Assembly (NCBI GenBank): GCA_023055425.1
Contig: JALGPY010000005.1
Location: forward strand, 2,257,501 to 2,321,500
From: Linanthus parryae
Taxonomy: Eukaryota; Streptophyta; Magnoliopsida; Ericales; Polemoniaceae
DNA length: 64,000 bases
Direction: 5' to 3'
The translations under genes and the position numbers were made by a program. The notes under the pieces were generated by a model, which saw only the letters and a list, made by a program, of their open reading frames with translations, searched no databases and was not told where the DNA came from. This document shows, one piece after another, positions 1 through 10,239 of this stretch. Within the stretch, counting starts at the first letter, position 1, and every line of letters begins with the position of its first letter.

Positions 1-120
1 TTATTAAACAATGTATATATATAAACGTAACATTATATTATTCTAATAGTGTATGTTTACTATAAGATTGTTAAAATAATTGCTTAATAATCTACTTAAC
101 ATCCATACACGATAGTGTAT

Positions 121-3100
121 CTAATATTTTATCAAAATTCTATCCGTGTTAGCTCCTAAATTTACTATTTTACCCCTAGCAGTAAGACGGGGTATTACGG
201 TTTCAATTCCATGAAGGCAAAGAATACAGTTAGAATTGCAATTGATTCCTCTAGAGCTCAGAAAGTCCTTTGTATGTAAGATTCTATGAGCTAGTTGCCA
301 AGCAAATAATTTGATTTTGAAAGGCAATTTGAGCTTCCGAAGATGTTTCCAATTAATAATAAGAGTGCTGGCATTGAAGGATTTAAAATTTAGACTTAAA
401 TTTGGGCTAGGTAGAGGAGAGTGCAAATAGTTGTAGAGGGTTCTTACAAAGAAGGTTTGATTAGTAGATAGGGTCCAACTAGGATCATTAGAGGCTGAGT
501 TTAAAGGAGTGGAAAGGATGAGCTTAACAAGCCAAGAGGGGAAGATGTTAATTAGAAGATTATAGTTCCAAGCAACCCCTCCTCCATCACAAGGATTAGT
601 TAGATCTTTGACCCATTTATTATCGCAGTTGCCATGCAAATAATGCCCAATGGAATCACCCAGAACTTCACGAATCCAAGGGTGTTTAGTTACAGAGATA
701 CGATTGCCATCTACAAGCTTCCAAAGGAGGCACCCTTGTAAGAGTTTCTTACCTTTTACAATTGCCTTCCAAGTGGGAGATGCGTTTGGAGGAGCATTGT
801 GCAGCCAGAAAGAGTTTCTTTTACAATATTTAGAAAGCAAAAATTTAGAAGCTAAAGAATGCTGATTTGAAAGGAGATTCCATGCATTTTTACAGAACAT
901 GGCATTATTAGAAAAATTAACATTTTTAAAACCTAATCCTCCCTTATTAACCCGAAGACAAAGATTATTTCAAGAGGTACAGTGAAGAGTTTTTTTGGAG
1001 GGGTTACCTGTCCAGAAGAAGTTGTTAAAAATAGAAGTAAGTACCGTAGAAGTTTTTGTATATATGAACATAACTGATAGTGGATAAACTAAGAAACTGG
1101 TTAAAATAGACTTAATTAAGGTGGCTCTACCAAATTTATTCAGTAATAAACCCTTCCAAGAAGCACATTTTTTTATGACCTTTTCTCTGATGATAGATTC
1201 ATTTTTGTTTTTAGAGAGAGTGAACGAAGACTCAAATAAAAAACCCAAGTAATTACCTATATGAGAAGTGCAATGCACATTAAGTGTAGAGATTAAATGG
1301 TTAATATCATCACAATTACAATTAGGGGAGAAAGTGATGGAAGAAAAATTAATGACCTGCCCAGGCTGATTAGCGAATCTATTAAGAATATTTAGAATGA
1401 TATTTCCAACATTAAAGAATATAATACTGTCGTCAGAAAATTGTAGATGGGAAATTGGAGGAACATTACGAGCTGAAGGGGCACCATACAAAAGTCCTGA
1501 GTTACAAGCAAAAGCAATAGATTTTGATAACGCTTCAGCACAAAGGATGAAGATAAATGATGATTAGGGGTCACCTTGTCTCAAGCCATGATAAGGTTTA
1601 AACTTTTGTGATGGGGAGCCATTTATAATAATAGAAGAAGAGACTGTTGTGAGACATTGCATAACAAGGCGAGTGAAGAAGGGGGAAAAGTGAAATTGGT
1701 GAAGTGTGGCCTCAATAAAGTCCCATCTAAGTCTATCAAAAGCTTTCGAAATGTCTAATTTCAGGGCTGCATACTTTGGTAAAGTAGGGTCAGAGTATCT
1801 AGAAATGTTGTGTAAGATATCTTGCGTAAGTAGAATATTGTGTTGAATACTACGGTTTGGTACAAACCCATTTTGGTTGTCTGAAAAGAAAGAGGGTAAG
1901 ACAAATTTAATTCGATTTGCTAAAACTTTAGAGATAATTTTGTATAAGACATTGCAAAGGCTAATGGGACGATAGTCATTAACATAGGTGGGATCCTTAA
2001 CCTTTGGAATAAGAACAATGTTTGTAATATTAAGTTCTGAGAGCATATGACAAGAACTAAGAAAAGATAAGATAGCAGATATGCTTTTAGTAGAAATAAT
2101 AGGCCAACATTTTTGAAAGAAGATAGGTTGAAATCCATTAGGTCCAGGGCCCTTTAAAGGGTCCATACTAAAAACAAATGTTTTGATTTCATCAGCAGTG
2201 AATGGAGAAGAAAGAAAATTTTGCCGATCAAAGGTTAAAAAAGTGTTAATATTGAAAAGTAAGTCAAAAGCATAGTCTTGACCATATAAGGATTTTAAGT
2301 TAATATAGGAGGGAGACGGTAGGGAGTAAATGTCTTTAAAGTATTGCAGGAATAAAGTAGTAATCTTAGTATGATCCGTTACGAAAAGACCATTACTATT
2401 TTAAGACTGTAAATTCAATTTTTAGCTTTTTTTAATTCTAGCATAATTATGAAAGAGTTTAGTGTTACCATCTCCTTGTTTAAGCCACTTACATCTTTCT
2501 CTTTGAGACCAATAGATTTCTTAGTAAAAAAGTAGATTTAAAAGATGAGATTGGAGGGTTTTGAATCGTTCCAAAGCCAAAGGGTTAACAAGGTGCTTTT
2601 GAATTGAAGAAAGCTCTTGTTTACAGTTGGCAATCTGATTAGTGAGCGAATTTCAGTTTTTGTGCCAGCAGACAAGAGTTTTAAGAGTAATTTGTAAGTA
2701 CTTAAACACTCTAAACAGAGGAGAGCCAATTAGAGAAAGGTTCCAAACAAATTTGATTAAGTCAAGGACTTCAGATCTCCGCAACCACCAAGCCTCGAAA
2801 CGCAAAATGTTATTACGAAAAATACATTGATTACCAAGTAAAATGTTAATAGGGGTATGATCTGAAACAGAGATGCCTAAATTATGCAAGATGGAAGTGG
2901 GAAACATGTCAAGCCAGAGAGAATTACACCATGCTCGATCAAGCTTTTCAAAAGTAGGAGAAGCAGAGAATCTATTATTTGTCCATGTTAACCAAGGTCC
3001 AAAGTTAGGCAATTCAATTAAGGAGCAGTTATCAATAAAAGTTCGAAAGACATATGCCCCCTGAAGCGACTCAACATTAGGACCAATTTTATCATAGGGA

Positions 3101-3527
3101 TTAAGCACTTGATTAAAGTCCCCTATTAGCACAACAGGTTGATTAGGTGGAATAAGAGATTGAATAAGGTTCCAAACAGGACCTCTATCAGACAAGTTGG
3201 GATTACCATAAACCAGACCTAAAAACCACTTGCGATTATTAAAATAATCTATAAAACAAAGAATAAAATTCAAGTTGGAAAACATGATTTGAACAACGAA
3301 AGCATTGTCCCAAGCAACCCAGAGACCACCGGAAGAACCAACTGAGTCGACACCGAAAGAAGAAGCAAACCCTAAATTTCGAAATTTGTTATTAACCCAA
3401 GAAAACGATTTTTTTTAGTTTCAGATAAGACAAAAAAGGAAGCTTTAAATTTTTTAGTCAAATTAAAAGCCTCTTGAATTGCAGAGGATTGACCAAGCCC
3501 TCTGCAATTCAAGGCTAAAATACTCAT
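121..3527 (-). pseudogene. LINE ORF2: endonuclease and reverse transcriptase, disrupted
   Basis: The frame opens at ATG 3527 with SILALNCRGLG, the usual start of the plant L1 endonuclease. A glutamate follows in LSETK, then a frame break, then the motifs GDFN, KLDRAW and VSDH that mark the APE catalytic core (about 3285-2830). The reverse transcriptase spans about 2166-970: GPNGFQPIFFQ, DYRPISLCN, KLDISKAFDRL and GLRQGDP are present. A stop follows directly after GLRQGDP, and the active-site box reads FSDD instead of FADD. The zf-RVT region (900-121) has WKHLRKLKLPFKIKLFAWQ and a CxxC. At least three interruptions make it non-functional. Confidence 0.88.
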
Positions 3528-4579
3528 GGCGAGGGTGATGGTTGATAAAGGTCAACCATCGAAACCTCAACAGCAGAAAAAGCAGTGATGCAATTTGAAT
3601 AACCAGGAATAGTACCCTGCCATGGCGGAGTAAAACTAGAGAATAAGAAAGGGTAAAACTTCAATTTTTTAATACCTTTGTGCTCCTTCTCTGCATCCTC
3701 CGATGGGGCAACATCAGTAAGTGTTCTCTTTTTGGGTGGTTGCTTCCTTGGAGCTTTCTTAGCTTTGGCAGCTTTAATCACCTCTGGATTCTCTTCAATA
3801 GCCAACGCAAGGGTCACCGTTTCCTTGGGAGGTAGGGCCGGCACCGATTTAATCCCGGTATCCAAAGCATAGGGTGCACTGTACTCTTCAACAAATTCAG
3901 GAGCCTTGAGAATAGAAGCCGGCGGTTTAATAACTTGGAGTGGTTGGGCTTCAATGGGTTCAAGAGGTACTGGCAAGAGGACTAAGGCAGATGGGGCTGA
4001 GATAGGTAAAGGAAGAAGGGGAGTAGAGACTTCTCGGAGGAGAAGAAGTTTTAATGGGGAGTAGATTCTGGATGAAGAGTGAGGAATCGCCGTCTTCTTC
4101 GGAAAAGTTAGGGTTTCGGACCGCAGAGAACGGCGAGCAGTCACCGTAGAGGGAACCATAGTTTCGTTACAAGAGAGAGCAAAATCGGAAGGTGACGAGT
4201 TTAGGTTCTTTAGAAGAGACTGCTCACGCTGCTCGAAAGCAGCTAACGATAATGGGGTAATAAAGGTGGGTTCATGAATGGTGTCTTGAACCGAAGAGCA
4301 TGGTTGAGAATTCAAAGTGGGTTGGGTGTTGTTTGGAGGGGATTGCGTGGGTAACGAGGCTCCAAAAGTAACGGGTACAGAGGGCAAGAGACCAGAGAGA
4401 TCCGAATAGGGTAAAGACTGAGAGTTAGGGGGTGTTGGGTCGGGTTGTGAAAGTAGAAGGGCAGTTGATTGATTATACGGGTCATGGGCTTGGAGCGAGA
4501 GAGTTGGGTCCGGGGATGAGAAAGAGTTTGGGTCGTACAATTGACCCGACGGAAATGGGCCTGCACCCGGCCCAAACAT
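3524..4579 (-). pseudogene. LINE ORF1 C-terminal tail (Pro/Ser-rich)
   Basis: An open frame of 351 codons, rich in Pro, Ser, Leu and Gln in its first half, with a basic patch (KKAPRKQPPKKR) near residue 280. Plant L1 ORF1 proteins usually carry an N-terminal nucleic-acid-binding domain and a zinc knuckle, followed by such a low-complexity tail. Neither the domain nor the knuckle is seen here, so this is the tail only. Its TGA stop overlaps the ATG of ORF2 in the 4-base string ATGA. That overlap fixes the relation of the two frames and argues that this really is ORF1. The Met at 4579 is only the first one available; the true start is probably lost upstream. Confidence 0.6.
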
Positions 4580-4589
4580 ACCTCATCCA

Positions 4590-4740
4590 ATGTCACATTT
4601 GATCTTCCAGTATGTTTCTTGTTGTGCTTTTCAAGAACCTGGAGCTCGGAGACGTGCATTGACAAGAGGAAACAAACTTCAGAACATTTGAAGGCTCGAG
4701 AACGGTAAATGGAATGGAATACAGGTGAAGGAAAGACCAT
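4590..4740 (+). repeat. Dispersed repeat patch, copy 1
   Basis: About 120 bp here (from GATCTTCCAGTATGTTT on) align by eye with 22555-22690. Shared blocks include GTTGTG, CCTG..GCTCGGA and AAGAGG/AGAGG. The patch lies beside both LINEs but in opposite orientation relative to them, so it is not LINE sequence. In the second copy it looks like the end of an intron plus an exon with a charged, coiled-coil-like reading. I do not recognise the source gene. Confidence 0.45.
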
Positions 4741-5847
4741 TGAAGCGAAGAATAAGAGCTTATTTTCCCAGACTGGTCGTACTACCAGTATCCCTGCGTG
4801 GGAGATTGATGTTTTTAACTCTGATTTATCGAGTTTGACATCCTAAGTTTAATAAAATTACTACTTCTCGTGAAATAATTATTTTATTTAAAATATGAAT
4901 ATTTATATCATATTTAGAAAGTAGGGTGCGGCACATACCACACTATGCCGCACTCTAGCTCTCCCATTATCTATTTGAATACAACAAAATATATATTCAA
5001 GTAGGCAAGGACGCAACTATACATAATATCTGACGTTATAAATCGAAATATGTGTGTATGAGATAACATTGTAGATTATCAATTAGGTCGATTTGACAAA
5101 ATATTAAAGAGCAATAACGTAGTACTTGATTACATCCACTTGAAAATCAACTTTGATTATGATAGTATTCAAAACACGTCAATTTTTTCCTTTCAAGATT
5201 TCAATATGCGAAATCTATTATTTTAAGAATTCTACAGTTGTCCTGCAATTATTTTAATATGCAACTTTTTTAGATTAAAATTTCAGCGTCTTAACAAATG
5301 AACTTATCTACAAAGATTGATTCTAATCTAAACATGCACATAATTGCTACAACCAGTGCACCAGACCAAATGATGGATTGAACAAAAGAATCTATAGACA
5401 ACGAAAGAAACACCTGAAGGCGATTATTAACAGAAATGTAAAGACTAGAGAGATAAATAGATTGTTCTAAACATGAAAGGCACTTAGCGTTTCCTCAAAT
5501 ACTTCTTTCCGTTCCTCTAGGTTCTTCACGTTTTACTTTTCAGGACGTCTCGTTGGTACGTCAAACTTTTCAAAAAAGAATCTTTTCACACCAAAGAAAA
5601 CCATCATATCCTTAATAAAAGAATTGCTACAAATTTATAATTGGGCTTAAATAATCTGATTAGCAAAAAAATCTGATTAATTAAACCCAAATACACGTAA
5701 TGTACAAATTAACCACATCTTTGTTGAGTTATTGATCTTTCCGTCGCGTGAAAAAATATACAACATCAAACTTGAAGAGTTTAATCACAGCAACTTTTGA
5801 CTAATAGGGCACGCCTTTGGGCAAACCAATTTTGTAGAGGAGGGGAG
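4741..5847. other. AT-rich non-coding stretch, retrotransposon remnant at its end
   Basis: No reading frame of gene quality on either strand. The last part, up to the polypurine tract at about 5837-5847, must be the 3' internal region of the retrotransposon whose LTR starts at 5848. No protein domain survives in it. Confidence 0.5.
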
Positions 5848-6267
5848 TGTTGGAATAACTCGAAACAATGCACTCGTGCGCCGCCGTCCGACCAGCCGGC
5901 TCGGCCTTTGGCATCGGCTGTGACGTGATGTGTTGGGCTGGCTAGTTAATGGACTTTGACACTGTGTTTATTTTTTAGGCTATATACTTACTTAATATGT
6001 TATTTATTAACTAACGGGTTGTTAACAATTGTAATTGTTCCAACATTTGCAACTAATTGTAACTGTTTGAAAAATTGCAACATATTTCAAATTGAACAGA
6101 CACATTCATTTCCAACAACCACTTCTTCTGTTATAAAACGGCTGCCAACATCTTCATTTGGGATAATTTCATAAACACTAAATTTATCTCTCACCACCGT
6201 CCATGGGAAACTCGTTTTCTCGTTGTCTTAGTTCTTTGTGTGCGTGTGTTGTACCGTGCTTTCAACA
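5848..6267 (+). mobile_element. 3' LTR of a truncated LTR retrotransposon
   Basis: The sequence begins TGTTGG directly after a polypurine tract (AGAGGAGGGGAG, 5836-5847), which is where a 3' LTR must start. A TATA-like TTATAAAACG lies near 6130, and the segment ends in TTTCAACA at 6267, giving TG...CA ends and a length of about 420 bp. The flanks (GGGAG and TCGCA) do not match, as expected when only the 3' end of an element remains. The start is well supported; the right end is inferred from the terminal CA. Confidence 0.6.
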
Positions 6268-7150
6268 TCGCACAAAAAAACTTTTATCATGGGAAGTAAA
6301 CGTTCAAATTCTCCATAGCAATAACGAAGTGTGAGGGACGAATATGCTTTAAGGACCCTCGTATTCTATACGAAACTGTATTTCAAAACTGTACAAGCAT
6401 TCAGAGTTTACTCATCTTTATGTAGTTTCAATTTTTATATTCTTCCCTATTTTCCGTTCGGATTATAAAAACGTATCCGGGGTCATTGTATTTCTACAAC
6501 ATGAATAGTTTTGAAAATAATGACTGTGGCGCTATATCTTGTAGCTTGGCATGTTTGTTTTGTCCAAAATAAATAGACATCTCTAGTAGAAAGCACAAAT
6601 AGCATGTTATATATATCGTATGCAATTATAAAACTCTCAAGAATTTTCAATTAGTAATTAATTGCATACTCCATCTATTCCAACATTCTCATGTTACACA
6701 GTTACTTTGAATCCACAGTATAATATCCCTTGCATAATGAAATAAGTTACACATGTTATTCTTTCTTTAAGGAAATTTCGTCAACCAACCTGCGCGAACC
6801 TCGACTAATCCACGGAGTCCTAAAGTATATCTACTAGAATTTTGTTACAAATAAAAATGTCAATTTCTAGTGATAGCAAAGATAACAGGCATTCGTGGAG
6901 TTCAAATCTGTCCCTTAAATCTCAAACTTCGCTCACTAAACCAGCTTCTTCGGGTTTACATATTTATAAGAATAAGAAATAGATTTTGATATATGATTAT
7001 ACCCTTAACTTTCTTCACCTCCTTTTGAAAGAGTAAACGGAGGAACGAGAAAATTGGCTAGGCATGGTACAACTTTTTTGTCTGCTCTTTTTCAGGCTAA
7101 AGTTATGATTGATTTTTTTTTTCCGAATAGAAAAAGAAAGGGAAAATTCT
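6268..7150. other. Non-coding AT-rich DNA upstream of the defensin-like gene
   Basis: No gene or recognisable element seen. The last few hundred bases are the presumptive promoter of the gene at 7216. Confidence 0.5.
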
Positions 7151-7153
7151 AGC

Positions 7154-7161
7154 TATAAATA
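7154..7161 (+). promoter_or_regulatory. TATA box of the defensin-like gene
   Basis: TATAAATA lies 55 bp before the ATG at 7216, a usual spacing for a plant TATA box with a short 5' leader. Confidence 0.6.
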
Positions 7162-7215
7162 AATGAAGGTACCACATTCGCATTCCTACATATTCTTTCT
7201 ACAAATTTGGATACC

Positions 7216-7648
7216 ATGAAGCTCTCATCCATTTTTCGCTCTTTCTTGATCTTCGTCATTTTTGTGACTGGTATAGTTCCCAAGCTTCTAATATATATGA
7301 GTGTCATTCAAAAATAGAAGTAAAATAGACTTTCAGTAAGATAATTTTTTTTTAAATTAATATATGTTATTTTTATATGATTATTTAATCAATGGTATTA
7401 TGTGTATGTATGCAGTCACAACTAAAATCAAGGTGAATGCTAATGGAACGGCAAAAGCGAATTGTACTGAAATGTACAGTATTATACACTACCCGACACC
7501 ATGTGTTCAAGCTACTTGCAGTGTTGATTGCAAACGTGACCACCCTAAAAGAAAAACTAAAGGGCAGTGTGTAAAAGATCCTAACTACTGGGATAATATA
7601 ATGTGCCGCTGTTACACACGCGTCTGCCCTGGTGGTGCAATTCCGTAA
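7216..7648 (+). CDS. Defensin-like secreted cysteine-rich peptide, two exons
   Basis: Exon 1 (7216-7270) codes for a hydrophobic signal peptide, MKLSSIFRSFLIFVIFVTG-like. A phase-1 intron (7271-7415, GT...TGCAG) follows, and exon 2 (7416-7648) carries the mature peptide. The split of signal and mature parts by one phase-1 intron is typical of plant DEFL genes. The mature part has eight cysteines with the spacing of the defensin/knottin fold: a C-x3-C pair (CSVDC) and a C-x-C pair (CRC) followed by a last Cys near the end. That predicts four disulfides and secretion. The joined product is about 96 residues, a normal DEFL length, with no frame damage. Family members act in antimicrobial defence or as pollen-pistil and cell-signalling ligands; which applies cannot be told from sequence. 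It stands alone, without a visible tandem paralogue. Confidence 0.8.
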
Positions 7649-7734
7649 TGTCGAAGCGATGTTTATTATTTGGGATGCAAGAAGATCCGGTGATGTTGAT
7701 ATGGGTCACCGTATCAATTATGTAGTGTTTATTC

Positions 7735-8340
7735 GAATAATTAATATTTATTTATTTAATTAGAGTTTTGGGTTTTTTTGGCGGTTCTTTTCCGGCCCGA
7801 AGAGTCGAACCGTTTAAGTCTGGGCTAGATTAGAGTTTTCAAGTTTATCTATTTAAGCACATTGTAATATTTTTGTTGCTCTATCGTTATGAAATAATTA
7901 CCTCAATCCTAATATCTCCTACTCTCTCTTTTACTTCTCTTTGTTTTTCCCAAATTATGGATACTTTTTCGTATCAAATTGGTGTTTTCATTGAGAGAGC
8001 GGTGGACATGGGCGATCTCTCTTGCGTCGTTCTCATTCTCAGTCACAAAAACATCGACAACAACAACAATCTCTGCCACCAAATATATGATATGGTGAAT
8101 CGTATGGCAGAAGACCGAGTCGCGCTGCAATCATCTGTGACAAACGTTGCCGATATATTGGCGCGATTTGTGTTACAGGAACAGAGAAACAACATCAAAC
8201 CACACAACCGCCGCCGCTGCCTCCACCTACGCCCAAACCCACCACAACAATCGCCGAGATGTCCAACACGTTTCAGAACGCCGAACCCAGTGCTATGGTC
8301 GACCAGATCCATCCGGCGAATCAGCATCGGCTGGGGCTAA
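7735..8340 (+). mobile_element. Degenerate LTR-retrotransposon leader and gag remnant
   Basis: The stretch ends an LTR-like region with a TTTAAGCACATTGTAAT transcript-start-like part and then has ATTGGTGTTTTCATTGAGAG at about 7979-7998. That resembles the primer-binding/leader region of plant Ty3/Gypsy elements, where TTGGTGCTTTCATTGAGAG is common. A coding-like segment rich in Asn, Gln, Thr and Pro follows, consistent with a gag N-terminus, but it runs in two frames and is broken. No LTR start or partner LTR was found. Confidence 0.4.
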
Positions 8341-8477
8341 CCCACGCTTTCGATGGATTCCCTTCGTCGATCCAATCACAGACCCACAAACCCTAATCAT
8401 CCACAACCACCATCAGCCTTCCCCGAGTGCCACCGACATTGTCATTCTCCAATCAATCGGCCCAACCAGAGGCGATT

Positions 8478-8697
8478 GAGGTCCGATCTGATTGCGCAAC
8501 GGCTATCCTTTTGGTAAGAGAGGGAGTAGCAGGAAAAGTCAAGGTACAGGATTCACTAGCTTATTTAAAATATTATGTAGAGAGTTGTCGGAGTATTGCC
8601 CGAACTTTTGAAGTTGTCTCCTTCATGAAGGTGGAAAGAAACGAGAACGAATTGGCGCATGTCTTTGCAAGAACAAGAATTGTCACGCCCGTAAACC
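8478..8697 (+). pseudogene. RNase H-like (RVT_3) fragment
   Basis: A reading of about 70 residues contains VRSDCATAILLV near its start and FMKVERNENELAHVFAR near its end. This is the pattern of the C-terminal half of the plant RNase H-like domain (an acidic residue in a short strand, then a helix with N..AH.LA). Such domains sit at the 3' end of plant LINE ORF2 or occur as single domesticated genes. It has no N-terminal half and no neighbouring zf-RVT, so it is a stray fragment. Confidence 0.5.
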
Positions 8698-8713
8698 TGG
8701 GTGATTTTTTTTT

Positions 8714-10213
8714 GGTCAATTACTTATAACCCACCTCCAGTTTGAGGTAATAATCCACCCACCACCCCCAGTTTCTAAATCATCTTATTGCAACCTCCAG
8801 TTTCTTATTATTTGCAAACAATAATTTGGGTTAATTTTCTGTTAAAAAGTTAACTCCGTTAAGTGTATAATTGTCTTTATAAAGGAGAAAACTAATAGAA
8901 AAATAAGAATAAAATAACTAGCTTAGAAAAACAAAAAAGCAGAAAGAAAAGACATTTCAAAAAAAGCAAAAACAAAACAATACAAACAAAAATGGGATGA
9001 TAGGAATAAAAGGAAGAAGAAGACAACGAATATAGGTGAACAGATCAAGATGCAGATGGGAGTACAGTGGAACACTCTTTCTTGATCGACCATCCTCCTC
9101 CTCCGCGTTCTCTCTCTCACTCTTTCTCTTCCTCTCTCTCTCGCTCTCGATTTGTGGTCGGGGGAGCAAATCATCCTGATAATTGGAGGAGTCTCCAGAA
9201 CCCATGAGTGTCGCCGGAATCACCGAGATTTAACCCTCAATCAGATCACCGGCAACGGTGGTCTTGGGATTTGGGTGGTTTTTTGGTCGAGCTGGTTCAG
9301 TGTTTACTTGCCGGTTTAATTGCCGGAATCTGGACTTGTGGTGCCAGATTCTAAGTGTAAGGCAGTGATTTAATTAATTACTAGCAAACGACCCGTGCCC
9401 GTAGGCACTTATAAATTATATTACTTGACTTACACGTGTCCGTAGGGCAGTTTTAAAATAATTATTTGACTCATATTTTATTTCTTGAAATAAATTTAGA
9501 TAATGTATTTTTATAGATTTAATTTGTTTATGTTAATAGATGATTAATAAAACTAAATCAAGTAATTAAGTAGATAAATAAATGATTTGTGAGATCTAAT
9601 ATACATTTAAAAAAAAGATCCAAGATAAGATAGGATTTCATAATAATTAGTTAGATAATAGAGAGATTTTATGATATAACGATATCTTATCATTCATTTA
9701 TTTGTTTTTAGCTAAGTTATATTTTTCATAATTCAAGTATAATAAAAAAGAATTGAATATCAAAGGCTCAAAATGTCTTGAGACATTTCTTAAGATTGAA
9801 TGGCTAGGATCTTTCCGTTGACACTTTTTGGAAAGAAACACCTAGCTGATTTTTATATAGATGTGTTTTCATATTATTTATGTAACAGGTGATTTCTTGT
9901 TTCGATGACAGTTAGCCGGAATTTGGGAATGGATCGTAGGTTTATGGGCTTGCTGGCGGCCGCGGTGTTGCTGTGGCGGTGATGGTGGTTATGTGGCGGT
10001 GGAATTAGCTGTGTTATTTAGTGTTTAGATTTTTTTATTGGACAACTTTACCCTTCAGTAGATGTTAACTGGACGGAAAATTTTGGATGGAAAACACCCA
10101 GGTTGTTGATTGTTGACAAAGACAAACCTTAGGTGGTAATAAGTTAGTTTGGAAACTGAAGGTGGTAGGTGGATCATTACCCCTAATAGGAAGTGGGTAA
10201 TAAGTAATTGACC
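8714..10213. mobile_element. MULE-like DNA transposon, non-autonomous, with possible captured host DNA
   Basis: The two ends are inverted copies: GGTCAATTACTTATAACCC at 8714 and its counterpart ending GTAATTGACC at 10213. Similarity extends for about 110 bp clearly and weaker for up to 190 bp. Long inverted ends with the recurring phrase of short CCACC/CAGTTT blocks fit Mutator-like elements. Both flanks are A followed by a T run (8704-8713 and 10214-10222), which could be a 9-bp target duplication but is low complexity. No transposase frame exists inside. Two richer segments (about 9000-9360 and 9890-10020) look like captured genic DNA, and a Helitron sits at 9381-9861. Confidence 0.65.
9381..9861 (-). 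mobile_element. Small non-autonomous Helitron inside the MULE-like element
   Basis: Read on the minus strand it starts TCTATATAAAAATC and ends GGGTCGTTTGCTAG. The 3' end shows the Helitron hallmark: a perfect 5-bp-stem hairpin (GTGCC-TACG-GGCAC, plus positions 9395-9408) separated by 10 nt from the terminal CTAG. The host base before the 5' TC is A and the base after CTAG is T, the Helitron target rule. There is no terminal inverted repeat and no coding sequence in 481 bp. The inner DNA is very AT-rich, unlike the flanking MULE body. Confidence 0.7.
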
Positions 10214-10239
10214 ATTTTTTTTGAAATAAAACTAAAGGA

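Larger units (their letters stand above)
121..4740 (-). mobile_element. L1-type LINE retrotransposon 1, decayed
   Basis: A non-LTR retrotransposon read on the minus strand. In order it shows a Pro/Ser-rich ORF1 tail, an APE-type endonuclease, a reverse transcriptase and the start of a zf-RVT domain. Several frame breaks and stop codons interrupt ORF2, so it is a dead copy. No poly(A) tail is visible at its 3' side (window 1-120, merely AT-rich), and the zf-RVT domain stops abruptly near 210, so the 3' end has been lost or replaced. The 5' limit is uncertain: coding similarity to LINE ORF1 fades upstream of about 4580. The family assignment is firm, the boundaries are not. Confidence 0.88.

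Noticed and set aside
5848..6267. Solo LTR
   Set aside because: A polypurine tract stands directly before it and the flanks do not match, so it is a 3' LTR of a truncated element.
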